Shown in pieces: positions 43,480 to 52,498 of a DNA stretch of 64,000 nucleotides. Position 1 is the first letter of the stretch; each line of letters starts with the position of its first letter. This stretch comes from Eutreptiella sp. 'Long Island Sound 2002' (taxonomy: Eukaryota; Euglenozoa; Euglenophyceae; Eutreptiales; Eutreptiaceae): positions 4,898,581 to 4,962,580 of the forward strand of contig OZ038402.1 in NCBI GenBank assembly GCA_964036045.1. The letters run 5' to 3'. Under the pieces are notes generated by a model. It saw nothing but the letters and a program-made list of their open reading frames with translations. It was not told where the DNA came from and ran no database searches. The position numbers and the translations under genes are program-made.

Positions 43480-43840
43480 TGGCAAAAGCGGAAAAGGCCA
43501 AAACGGCCGAAATTACCCCCCGTAACAAAAATGAAGCCACCCGGAAATGGCCAAGACGGCCGAAAACACTAAAAATGCAGCCCCCCAAAACTGGCCAAAA
43601 CGGGGGAAAACAATGAAAATGCAGCCGCCTGAAAATGGCCAAGAAAGCTGAAAATAATAATAATGCAGCCACCCGAAAATGGCTAGCACGGCTGAAAAGA
43701 ATGGGAAGGCAGCCGCCCAAAAATGGCCAAAATGGCCGGAAACAAATAAAAATGCGGCCGCTTGAAAATGGCCAAATACGGCGGAAAAGAATAAAAATGC
43801 AACTGCCTGAAAATAGCCAAAACAGCCAAGCAGCCGAAAA
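43480..43840. repeat. About 45-bp repeat GAAAATGGCCAAxAxGGC
   Basis: About eight units of AAAATGGCCAAAACGGCCGA, AAAxAATAAAAATGCAGCCG and CCTG. A minus-strand frame across it gives a Phe/Ile-rich 15-residue repeat that I take as an artefact. A short copy lies at 3165-3245. Confidence 0.85.
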
Positions 43841-44828
43841 TAATGGAATTGCAGTTGATCGTGCAGGAAAGGCCTCCTCAGCATCATTCTGGCAACTGTC
43901 AACTGGCAACATAAAGACCTCATCCGGCTCGTCAAATTTTCCCTCACACAAGACAACCACGTCTGGTCTGCAGGTACACCGTGGCAACATACTGGTGCTA
44001 TCCCCATGGGTGGCTCTTTCAGTGCGCAGTGCGCCGATCTGCATCACGTTTGGGGCCCGTACCAGCATGTGCACCTGCTATGTACAGAATGTGGGACTGC
44101 ATGCCTCGTTCCACGATTGTGTGATGCCGATGACACTGTCCACAGACTGCGCGCTTTATTTCATCCAGTCTGTTTTTCTATGAATGGACGGATGTGGGCC
44201 CACCCACCCGCCCGAGGCTTGTTCCTGCCCGCCAACCCAGGAGATATCCCCCCCCCCCCCCCCGCGCCTTGCGCAAGCACTGGCTTTTCCAAGCACCGGA
44301 GTGGGCGTTGAACCGCTGTTTTCAGGATTTTTTGGGGCCGCTGCGTTTTGTGGTCCTGAACGCGGGATTGGGGGTTTGTGACGCACTTGTAGAGGGAGAG
44401 GGGGGGCTCATTCATGTCTGCAATTGTACAATCTGTTCATCACAACATCGTACCACACATCACAGCCCCATGCGGTTTGGTTGGAGGTGATGTTCGGCCC
44501 TGGCCAACATTGCCACTCCCGGCGTGGCTGTCATGTACCGCGCTTTGCTGGTGTGTGTGTCGCGCTTTCCTGGTGTGTGTGTCGCGCGCGCGCAGGGGCT
44601 TGTCTACGCACGGGGGGTGGGCGTTGAAGCGCTGATCTGCCTGGACTTTTGGGACCGCGGCCGTGCTTGTGCAAGGGGGGGGGTATGTGTCTTTTTCCCT
44701 ACACACCTTGTTTTCTGGCTCGTCCAACCCAGAATGACTTGGAGATGATACACTGACGTTGGCAGCTTGTACTGTCCGTGGATTGATGCTTGTTTTGAAA
44801 CAGTTTTTTTTTCCTGCACTGCATGTCC

Positions 44829-45137
44829 TCAACTGCACACATGAATGACATGAAACCTGAACAAGTTTCTCATAGTCCTTAGGGACACTCCAGAAAATTT
44901 CCCCAGACCCCCACCATTTTGCCTTGTATAGATACTCAGAAGCATCAGTGAGTTCCTGAATGGTGGTGGCTGGCTTGACCTTATTGAATTGGTCCTTGCA
45001 ACACTTTGGCACCCTTCAGAGGTTGCAAACTGAATATGGGCGTCCCAGGCCCATTGGCGGCAGAAACCCCAGAGTGCAGATGCATGCTTATCAACGATAA
45101 CGGTACAATTGTCCATTCGTGGAAACCACTTTGGCAC
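44829..45137 (-). pseudogene. Fragment of unknown protein with VDKxxxxLWGFCR motif, copy 1
   Basis: Minus strand: PKWFPRMDNCTVIVDKHASA, LWGFCRQWAWDAHIQFATSE, then after a frame change near 45020, CCKDQFNKVKPATTIQELTD and WWGSGEIFWSVPKDYEKLV. The composition is protein-like. VDKxxxxLWGFCRxxxW is shared with 54300-54021, so both derive from one gene or mobile element. I do not recognise the family. Confidence 0.45.
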
Positions 45138-45139
45138 AA

Positions 45140-45898
45140 CATATCATAACATGGGCTTTCCTCAGTCCCTGCCTTGGCAGTAGTCCGATGTTTGAGCAGT
45201 CATTTTATCGAAGGATTACCCGTTTTTGCCACCCCCCCCCCGCTATGGGAAACAGATGTGTGAGCACAACTCTGCACCGGTAGGCAAAGAGAGCGGTCAC
45301 ACGACAAATGCAAAGGAAGAAGAGATCTTCAGTGACGTGTCATAGGCGCCTTTCACGAAAAAAAAATAGACACTCAGAAAGCCCCCCGAAGGAATGCTGG
45401 CTAAGTCACGTGTGCACAGGCGGCAGACAAAGCAAAGCGCAGAAGATGTGGCTCGTCAGTGGCCTACAAGACCATAGGTACCTTTCTGTCAAAAGTGAAA
45501 GCAAGGATGCCCGTGGGTAGTTCACTGAGCAAACAAAAAAAGTGGGCACGCAGCAGAACGCTCCGAGCCGCTGCCATGCAGGGCCCACAGGATCTCTACC
45601 TATGTCATATAATGAGTTCTGTGATAAATGGAAACGCCGACCCCCCCTCCCCCCGGCCCTTATCCCGATTGTCACGATTATGTGATTGGGTAGGGGGTGT
45701 TCTCTCTTGGGGAGAGCGTTCCTCAGTGAATATCCCCAAGCGATACTGATCGATGTGCCGATCGCTCTCTCCCTCAAGGGCTGTGTCTTGCTATTCTTCC
45801 TGAGGTTCCCTCAGAGCAGTGTCTGCCCCCTTATCACGCCCCCTGTCGTGTAGGGCTCCGCTTCCGGGAGCCCTGCCTTTCATCCTGTTTGCCTACGC
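45140..45898. other. No gene recognised
   Basis: Short frames only, none with motifs. It ends at the MITE at 45907. Confidence 0.4.
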
Positions 45899-45906
45899 CT
45901 GCGAAT

Positions 45907-46132
45907 CAGGCCTTTGCTTAGTGATACTGGGGGGGGGGGGGATCAAATTGGCCCCCCGGGATTTTGGCTGACCCACCGGCCCAACCACATCAGAAAATTT
46001 TTCCTCAGGGAAAAAATGAAATTTATCAAAGGGGCCCGAACTTGGAGGTCGAGTTCAGGTACACAAACTTTTTTTTAGCCTCTGACCGCCCCCCCCCGGT
46101 ATAGTATCAACCAGCCACTAAGCAAAGGCCTG
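45907..46132. mobile_element. hAT-like MITE, copy 1 (226 bp)
   Basis: Perfect 17-bp terminal inverted repeats CAGGCCTTTGCTTAGTG, flanked by an exact 8-bp duplication CTGCGAAT (45899-45906 and 46133-46140). Internally a G run follows the left end and a C run precedes the right end. 8-bp duplications and CA-starting ends are typical of hAT transposons. It has no coding capacity, so it needs a transposase from elsewhere. Confidence 0.9.
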
Positions 46133-46254
46133 CTGCGAATGCGTGAGTGTAAATGTGCGGGTGTGTCAGGCATAGGCCGTTAGGTCATCTGTATGTTACG
46201 GGAGACATCCTTTCGAAAGAACAAGTGTCACACAACACAAAAGCACGGAGAGGC

Positions 46255-46436
46255 AAGTGCCAGGTGTGGTCATGGAATGACAGAGATCAGGTGTGGTCAT
46301 GGAATGACAGAGATCAGGTGTGGTCATGGAATGACAGAGATCAGGTGTGGTCATGGAATGATAGAGATCGGGTGTGGTCATGGAATGACAGAGATCAGGT
46401 GTGGTCATGAAATGACAGAGATCAGGTGTGGTTAGT
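46255..46436. repeat. 27-bp minisatellite
   Basis: About 6.5 units of AGGTGTGGTCATGGAATGAC plus AGAGATC. All three frames are open because 27 is a multiple of three. It lies about 270 bp downstream of the original carboxypeptidase stop. Confidence 0.95.
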
Positions 46437-46702
46437 GTGGCTGTCGAGATGGCGTACAATGACTGCAACCCAAACTGTTGGCTATCCACTTTGTATGAGC
46501 GTTGCCTCGCCTCTTCCCTCCCTCTGGCAGGAGAGGACATCAGTCACTTTGCTACGTGGGGCAAGTCGCTGCAAGCACGGTTTTGATTGATTACACCTTG
46601 CAGGGAGGGAGGGTAGGGTGCATACAGAGTGATTGGCTGTTCAGGGTTACTGTCTGTGACTAAAACTGCTATGGACTGCCATTTTCAGGTCGATGTCACA
46701 TG

Positions 46703-46722
46703 CCCTTGGTTTTGATCAAATA
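46703..46722. repeat. Target-site duplication, left copy
   Basis: CCCTTGGTTTTGATCAAATA, identical to 50963-50982. On the minus strand it codes YLIKTKG and is followed by ATG and TGA, the original end of the carboxypeptidase gene. Confidence 0.93.
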
Positions 46723-47172
46723 TTTTTTTTTTGATCAAAAAGGCCAGTTCATAAGTGCCAGGGGCCACAGTGGACCAAGTTCGAAGTAAGATACAGATTT
46801 CGGCGAAGCCAGGGTATGCATACGGGCTGCAGCTCGTGACTGTGCCCCCATGGTTTCCCATTGAGGTTGGTGTAGTCATGTCATTGGTACTTCCCACTCA
46901 TTTGGGTCCCAGTGCGTTTTGTGGCGTTTCGGTAGCGGTTGTAACGGGACTTCCCACAAGGTGGGGTCCCAGTGCTCCCGCGGCCGCTTCCGTATCAGGT
47001 ATATTGTCTGTCGGGCTGGTCGGGTTGTTTGCCAGTATTGTGTTGTCTTGTGTTTGCAGGCGTCTTGGTAGTACTGTGCCATGGCAGTCAGGTGTGTCTG
47101 CTGCTGCCACATGTAGGTCGCTTGTTGATGGTGCAGGTCAAGTAGCTTGTCAGTGCCTGCGCTCAGCCTCCA

Positions 47173-50112
47173 CTATCGGTCGTTGACCATCAGTAGCAGT
47201 TTTGCGTCAGCGTACCACATCCTTGTGTCGTCCTTCGCTTGTTCGTACCATTGCCTACGTATTTGGTATAGGTGTGCATGTGTGTCGTGTAGTCGTTGTG
47301 TTTGTCTCTGTTGGTCGACTAGTTTTATGACAAGCCTGTGGTAGTCTGTTTTAGCCGTCAGTGCGTTGGTGTAGCCCATGTGTAGGGTGTGCAGGTGCTG
47401 TCTCGCCATCGCCTCCATGTGTGCTTTGTGGTATATGTCCCGTGCTTGCTGAGCGTGTTCATTTGCCAGCCTGTCTGTGGTCGTCTTGTACTGTTCCCAC
47501 CGCTGTGTGTCAACGTTGAGGCGCTGACGTTTCTTTATGTGGTCGTCTGCCCCTGTGTTAGTTGCTTGTGCGACGAACCATGCCACTGCACTATCGCCCG
47601 CGTTGCGTGCATCTTGTAACCATTGGCCGGGATTGATTGGGTCAGCCGTTGCGACCTCGGCCTTACGTTTGCGTTTCGCGCCGCACCACGTGGGCGCCCC
47701 GACGTGGTTCCGTAGGTTTCGGGGCGTTTCTCGCGGCGGAAGTGCCTGTGCCATGTATTTGGTGAGCCACAGGGGCGACGGTGGTTGTTGTGGTGTTGGG
47801 TCGGCGTACTTCTGTCTTAGTGTTTGGACGGACTGTATCATGCGAAACTGGAACAGGCCCACCTCCGTTCGCAGTTTGTGTCGTTCCGCAGTGGGTATGG
47901 CGTCGACGAGGGATAGTGGTATGAGCAGCCTGACACAGAGCCATAGTTCTTGGTTGTCGGCCGCTTGCAGCCATTGGTGCGTGTATGGGGCCCAATCAGT
48001 CCAGCTCTTGCGCCACAGGTCCCAGAAGTCGCTCCAGGCAGGACAGTAAGCCAGTTTTGACTGCACCGATGCTCCGTGTTGGTGGCCACACTGGGAGCAG
48101 AGGCGGGGTGTCCGTTCCCAGGGGGCGCCCATTCCCCACCAACGCACTTGCCCCCACAGCCAGGGTGTCCACGCGTTCCGTCTGTAGTGCTTCATGGGGA
48201 GCCAGCTCACCCAGTGTACGTCTGGTGTTTGTTTTTGTCTACGCACTTGCATGATCCATGCCTTGGCAGGCGTGGGCATGATCTGTCCTGTGATGACAAT
48301 ATCATGGGGTTGTGGTTGTTGGGAATCCATGGGCAGGTTGTCGCCCATATTGGCGAGGACGTCAGAGTGGTTGTTCCCCTGTATGTCCTGGTAGTCTTTA
48401 TACGTGGTGGCTTGTTCTAGATTGCGGTGCCCTGGTGTCCATCGGATCGTCAGTCGTTTCGTGGTGGAGTTGAGGTACCCTATGTCGCGGTAGTCCTGGT
48501 CCTTGACCACTCCTTTGCGTTTTATAGGTGTGGCCTTCACCACACTCTGGTTGTCTAGTATAATGTCGTCTCCTGGCTTGGCCAGCTCTGAAGCTAAGGC
48601 GCAAGCGATCGTTTCGGCCCGATAAACCTGTTGTGGCCCGTGCACCCGGAAGGCCGCACGGTATGTTCCGTTGTAGATGCCCCCTCCCGCTCGTCCGTGT
48701 CGTTTCGACCCGTCTGTGTACCACCGGGTGGTGGTGGGTTCTCCTGTGTAGTGTATGGTGATTCCGTGGAGTTTTTGCTGGTGGGGGAGTGCCTGACAAA
48801 CCTCATGGGTTTCCTCAGGGGTTGGCTCCTCTGGAGGGTTCATCCAGCTGTAGTCTAAGTGGTTGGTAGCTGGCCGTGTCTTCCCTGCATGCGTCTCCTG
48901 GTCCTCCTCTGAGCTCTCCGAGTCGTAGAGTCCCGCGGACAAGGGTCGGTGTTGTCGGGGTTGGGATATACGCTGACCCACCGTGCCCCCTAGGGCTCGG
49001 ACGGCGTCTATGTATTTATATTGGGTTGCGGTGAGTTGTTGTGTAGGGCCGGTGCGCTGCAGTTCCTGTTGGCCAATTGTGACCCACCGGGTGATGTAGG
49101 ACCACCACAGCTGGCGTAGGCCAAGACCCCCGTGACTGAGGTTGGTAGTCAGCCGGTGTTTGTTCATTTGTTGTTCTACCCCGGGTGTATCCCTGATGAA
49201 CTGCAGCAGTATGTCGTCCCAGTGCGCCATTCGTGTCCTATTTCCGAGGAACAGTCCCCTGTACGTCCAACGGGGGATAAGGACGGCGTTGATGATAGCC
49301 ACCTTTTCGTAGGCGTTGAGCGGCAGGGTCCTGTATGCCGCTACGTCGTGGTGTAGCTGTGTAGTGACCATGTCCCATGCTGTGTCTTCTTGTGTGGGGT
49401 GGGCAAGCACATGCCCCAGGTAAGTCATTATAGGTGGCCGCACGGGGATGAGCTGATGCCGCCACGTGATGGGCGTTAGGTCGTAGTCCTTAGCCCAGTG
49501 GCACACTTCAGTTTTGTCCTTGTTGAAGCGTAACCCCATTGTGTGGGCCACGTCGTGGAGGGTATCCAGGGTGTGCAGCAATGCTTCCTTCGTGGGCGCA
49601 CGCACAGCTATGTCGTCAACGAACACGTACAGTCGGGCTCCCGGGCATCGTTCCATGGTTTCACGTAATAGTATGTCGTAGTATAGGAGAAAAAGTGTTG
49701 GGGAGAGGGGGCACCCCTCCTTCATACCCCTGGTGGGTCGTATGGGTAGGTCCTTTCCGTGTAGGGTTAGTACGGCCGGTGTATGCTGGTATATTTCCCC
49801 CAACATTTGTATGATGTTTTCTGGTGCCCCTGCCTCCTTGACGATCCCAGTCAGCATGGGTCGGGGGACTGAAGGAAAAGCTTTGGCCACATCAAGTAGG
49901 GCCACGTACCCGTCCTCAACGTGCAGGTCGTTTAATAGTTTCGTGGCTAACGTTGTGGTGTTTCGGCCCTGTGTGGCGCCGTGTTGTATGTCCAATAGTC
50001 CCGGGGTCAAGGCCCCCGATATACGCGTCAGGAGGAGGCGTGTGAGTATACTATATATGGCCGTGGATACGTAGATTGGCCGGTAGTTTCGTGGGTCCTG
50101 GGGATCCTTCTG
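47173..50112 (-). CDS. LINE-2 reverse transcriptase, RNase H and C-terminal domain (5'-truncated)
   Basis: The frame is open from about 50112, so RT begins at DPRNYRPIYVSTAIYSIL; the first Met is at 50010. RT blocks: GATQGRNTTTLATKLL, VALLDVAKAFPSV (Asp), RGMKEGCPLSPTLFLLYYD, LYVFVDDIAVRAP (VDD). RNase H: RWYTDGSKRHGRAGGG, VYRAETIACALA, DIILDNQSVVKA, GNNHSDVLANMGD. A Cys/His cluster (LCSQCGHQHG...YC) follows near the middle, then a Gln/His/Arg-rich helical C-terminus to the stop at 47173. No stop or shift interrupts about 980 codons, so the copy is young. It cannot act alone without the missing endonuclease and start. Confidence 0.92.
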   Translation of the reverse strand, partial: QKDPQDPRNYRPIYVSTAIYSILTRLLLTRISGALTPGLLDIQHGATQGRNTTTLATKLLNDLHVEDGYVALLDVAKAFPSVPRPMLTGIVKEAGAPENIIQMLGEIYQHTPAVLTLHGKDLPIRPTRGMKEGCPLSPTLFLLYYDILLRETMERCPGARLYVFVDDIAVRAPTKEALLHTLDTLHDVAHTMGLRFNKDKTEVCHWAKDYDLTPITWRHQLIPVRPPIMTYLGHVLAHPTQEDTAWDMVTTQLHHDVAAYRTLPLNAYEKVAIINAVLIPRWTYRGLFLGNRTRMAHWDDILLQFIRDTPGVEQQMNKHRLTTNLSHGGLGLRQLWWSYITRWVTIGQQELQRTGPTQQLTATQYKYIDAVRALGGTVGQRISQPRQHRPLSAGLYDSESSEEDQETHAGKTRPATNHLDYSWMNPPEEPTPEETHEVCQALPHQQKLHGITIHYTGEPTTTRWYTDGSKRHGRAGGGIYNGTYRAAFRVHGPQQVYRAETIACALASELAKPGDDIILDNQSVVKATPIKRKGVVKDQDYRDIGYLNSTTKRLTIRWTPGHRNLEQATTYKDYQDIQGNNHSDVLANMGDNLPMDSQQPQPHDIVITGQIMPTPAKAWIMQVRRQKQTPDVHWVSWLPMKHYRRNAWTPWLWGQVRWWGMGAPWERTPRLCSQCGHQHGASVQSKLAYCPAWSDFWDLWRKSWTDWAPYTHQWLQAADNQELWLCVRLLIPLSLVDAIPTAERHKLRTEVGLFQFRMIQSVQTLRQKYADPTPQQPPSPLWLTKYMAQALPPRETPRNLRNHVGAPTWCGAKRKRKAEVATADPINPGQWLQDARNAGDSAVAWFVAQATNTGADDHIKKRQRLNVDTQRWEQYKTTTDRLANEHAQQARDIYHKAHMEAMARQHLHTLHMGYTNALTAKTDYHRLVIKLVDQQRQTQRLHDTHAHLYQIRRQWYEQAKDDTRMWYADAKLLLMVNDR

Positions 50113-50117
50113 ATTCG

Positions 50118-50512
50118 TGCTGACCAGCAGCGGACAGCACAGGACAGCCAGACAGGAATGTCATATATGGCCCCAACCCGGCCATCAACAGCGCGGGGCC
50201 AGACAGACAGGCAACGGGCTGCGAAGGCGACAGGCCGTGTGAACGTGCCCGCCTGCCGACCATGCGTGGGGATGGCAGGCGCTACTGGCACCTACCTGGC
50301 TGGGCCCTTGGCCACCGCCTACTCTCCCGCTCTACACACCGGTGTGGGCGCGCTCGACGCCCCCGGTGACGCCCAGTCTGCTGACCAGCGACAGGCAGTA
50401 CACGATAACCAGACAGGAATGTCATATATGGCCCCAAACCGGCCATCAGTACGCGGGGACGCCGCGCAGGTCCCGACCGACGGGCATCGGACTGGACAGG
50501 CACCTGCGACAA
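50118..50512 (+). promoter_or_regulatory. LINE-2 5' monomers (261-bp direct repeat), candidate promoter
   Basis: TGCTGACCAGC at 50118 and 50379, and CCAGACAGGAATGTCATATA at 50148 and 50409, recur with the same 261-bp offset, so one full and one partial monomer precede the ORF. Tandem 5' monomers act as internal promoters in mouse L1; a promoter role here is inference. The SYMAP-type open frame through this part is probably not translated. Confidence 0.5.
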
Positions 50513-50962
50513 TGACCAGAATACACGCATTTCCTGGATCAGATCCCTTCGTGCTATTGCCACAGTATCGTGAGGAACCCCCCTACCCCTCGGGACACCC
50601 CCCCCCCCTCATGGGAGAGGAACTGCCTTGCGACCCACCATCTAGGCAGGCACCCCCCAACAATCGACGACACCCCCCCGCCCTCATTGGGTTGTTGCGG
50701 GACCGCACGGTCGACGGTGATATCGAAAAGAACCCGGGGCCTGAAGATGCGCAGACCACAGGGAACGACATCCCCCCCGAGCACAGAGAGATGGTCACCC
50801 GGCTGGCTAGCGAGATCGAAACGGCCTCCAACCCCCACTACCCCGCTAAACTATACAAATACGCGACACAGGCACTCACGGAGGCACTGCAAAAAAAGCG
50901 ACGCGCATCCACCCCTCCCTTAGGACACAACACACCCGCTCCATGTGCAGAACCGTCTACCA
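50513..50962 (+). CDS. LINE-2 N-terminal ORF with 2A ribosome-skipping peptide (3'-truncated)
   Basis: From ATG 50513 (MTRIHAFPGSDPFVLLPQYR) a Pro-rich leader of about 65 residues leads to LIGLLRDRTVDGDIEKNPGP (2A core at 50713-50742). The D(V/I)ExNPG-P consensus is complete; in known 2A peptides the ribosome skips the bond between Gly and the last Pro. About 73 residues follow (DIPPEHREMVTRLASEIETA; LYKYATQALTEALQKKRR) before the element is cut at the target duplication. N-terminal 2A peptides are known from trypanosome L1Tc/ingi and some animal APE-type LINEs. Beyond 50962 the open frame is only the antisense of the carboxypeptidase gene. Confidence 0.75.
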
Positions 50963-51933
50963 CCCTTGGTTTTGATCAAATAGTCAAGGCCGCCGACGAC
51001 ACAGGCAACTTGTGCCTGGTTACATTGCTCGTCGGTGGCGTTCGGGCTGTCGGGGTACACCTCGGTCGTGGCGGCGTACTCCGCATTCGTCACCCCGGCA
51101 CACAGCCCGAGCGCGCTCGGCTTGGGCACGGCGATCACCCCCTCCTGGACCACTTTCTCACCGCTGATATTGCCGTCCGCGTCGGCGGGGGCAATGTGCG
51201 TCACCTCCTTGACCGCCGCAATCATGGCACGGTGCCACTCGGGCTGCAGGTTGGGGGCGTCGCCAACGAGGTAGAAGCCGTCCGGGATGGTCCCGGGCTT
51301 GTGCTCGACCCCGTCACGCGCCGCTTTGGCCGGCCTGAATTCCGTTTCATCTGTGTCAGTCGTCTCGTGCAGGTCCACGTGGCAGAGCCACTGCTCCACG
51401 CCGAGCGACTTCAGGTAGGCAATCAAGTTGCGGGACTCGTCGGTCGCGGCCTCGGGGTTGAAGCTGCGGCCGGGGACCACCTCTCCCTCAGGATTGAACG
51501 AGCGGTTCGGGTCGACCGCGTTTGCGTTCCATCGCTGGATTGTCTCGTAGCCCCACGGCGACACGCACGGCGCAACAATAATGTTGAACTGTTCTGCGAA
51601 CTTCGGTGCCATCGTGCGAAGGAAGAGGATTGCGCCCTGGACCCCCGAAGTCTCGTAGCCGTGGACCCCACCGGTCACCAGGACGTGCGGCCGGCCAGCG
51701 TCCCATCCTCTGAGCTTCACTGCGAACAGAGGGTAACGCGATGGATCCTGCCCCAGTGCACCGTACTGCACGAGTTCAAAGACCCCGGGGCTTTCCTTCT
51801 CGAGCTGCTGCAACTTGTCCACGACCTCCTCCTTATACGAACGCTGGACTTGGCGAGAGGCGCGCCATTCCTCCCTCTCTTTCTCCCCCCAGGCAGTCCC
51901 CGGGGTGCCGATCGGAAACGGTTGTTGCACCAT
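50920..51933 (-). CDS. M14-type zinc carboxypeptidase, C-terminus altered by LINE-2
   Basis: Single frame of 337 codons from ATG 51933 (MVQQPFPIGTPGTAWGEKER). M14 metallocarboxypeptidase features: zinc motif H91-x-x-E94 in GGVHGYETSG, substrate-binding Arg in VDPNRSF (R144), third zinc His in CHVDLHETT (H185/H189), and catalytic Glu in AATTEVYP (about E291). Such enzymes remove C-terminal residues from peptides; no signal peptide is seen. The last native residues are GGLDYLIKTKG; LINE-2 entered here, so the present frame runs 13 more codons (GRRFCTWSGCVVS) into the element, where the original had Met-stop. All catalytic residues lie upstream, so activity may be kept, but the 3' UTR and polyadenylation site are now 4.2 kb away. 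No introns are seen. Confidence 0.88.
   Translation of the reverse strand: MVQQPFPIGTPGTAWGEKEREEWRASRQVQRSYKEEVVDKLQQLEKESPGVFELVQYGALGQDPSRYPLFAVKLRGWDAGRPHVLVTGGVHGYETSGVQGAILFLRTMAPKFAEQFNIIVAPCVSPWGYETIQRWNANAVDPNRSFNPEGEVVPGRSFNPEAATDESRNLIAYLKSLGVEQWLCHVDLHETTDTDETEFRPAKAARDGVEHKPGTIPDGFYLVGDAPNLQPEWHRAMIAAVKEVTHIAPADADGNISGEKVVQEGVIAVPKPSALGLCAGVTNAEYAATTEVYPDSPNATDEQCNQAQVACVVGGLDYLIKTKGGRRFCTWSGCVVS
50963..50982. repeat. Target-site duplication, right copy
   Basis: Same 20 bases as 46703-46722. It lies in the carboxypeptidase frame as YLIKTKG. Confidence 0.93.
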
Positions 51934-52139
51934 TTTGTACGAGCAAAAACTAAAATGGTATGTGAGTGCTTTGCTGTTGACTAATTACGCGCTTCTTTTG
52001 AATGTACTCCAATGCACGTACTACAAATTGGGCACAAATTTTCTGGCGGTGCCACATCCTCCATCCCCAAAAAGCATAAAAATATCTGTTATGGAACAAC
52101 CAACTGGTGAAAAAAGGCCAAAACTAGGGTTCAAATAGT

Positions 52140-52490
52140 TGCCGACATACAAAAGTTTGCACCAGGGCGGTCCTTAACGGAAAAAAAAGTTTTCCCGGAC
52201 ATGGGCGGGCACTACATGTGTTCAACCATTGGTCGCCAGCCCTTTATGTCTTCACCCAGGGGGTCCCAACTGTTCAACCATCAGTTTCTAGCCCCAAATG
52301 TGTGCAATCACGCAACCATATGATCGTGGACCCACATGTGTTCAGTGATAGCATCCGAACTCTACCTCACACCCTGCACAATTGAACACGAACGGGAGCA
52401 ATGTTTTCTTTCATCGAATGCATTGACACAGCGTTGACAACCCGAATGTTCCATCGCTGGTGGCACAGCTGAAAAGAAACTCTCTACAAC
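52140..52490. other. No gene recognised
   Basis: AT-richer sequence between the carboxypeptidase start region and the SAP-domain ORF. It could hold the promoter of the former, but no motif is evident. Confidence 0.4.
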
Positions 52491-52498
52491 CGGTACAA

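Larger units (their letters stand above)
46723..50962 (-). mobile_element. LINE-2: TSD-bounded non-LTR retrotransposon with inverted 5' segment
   Basis: A 4.24-kb insertion between exact 20-bp duplications. The 3' part (about 50116-46723, minus) holds RT, RNase H and a 3' non-coding part, ending in nine A's next to the left duplication. The 5' part (about 50118-50962, plus) is in the opposite orientation and carries 261-bp repeat monomers and an ORF with a 2A peptide. An inverted 5' block joined to a sense 3' block inside one duplication is the product expected from twin priming, known for mammalian L1. Endonuclease and the first RT blocks are missing, presumably lost at the internal junction. 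The element's own 3' end (TTTTTGATCAAAAA) resembles the target TTTGATCAAAA. Confidence 0.88.

Noticed and set aside
43301-44074. 257-codon minus ORF rich in Phe/Ile/Leu, like a membrane protein
   Set aside because: It is the translation of the 45-bp GGCCAAAA repeat, with 15-residue periodicity.
50983-51984. Right half of the long plus-strand ORF 50158-51984
   Set aside because: Beyond the target duplication it is the antisense of the carboxypeptidase gene, whose motifs are on the minus strand. Only 50513-50962 can be LINE coding.
51934-51990. Possible relict spliced-leader sequence upstream of the carboxypeptidase (CCATTTTAGTTTTTGCTCG)
   Set aside because: Only partly similar to the dinoflagellate leader as I recall it, with a gap in the middle. 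Not enough to claim trans-splicing or to fix the lineage.
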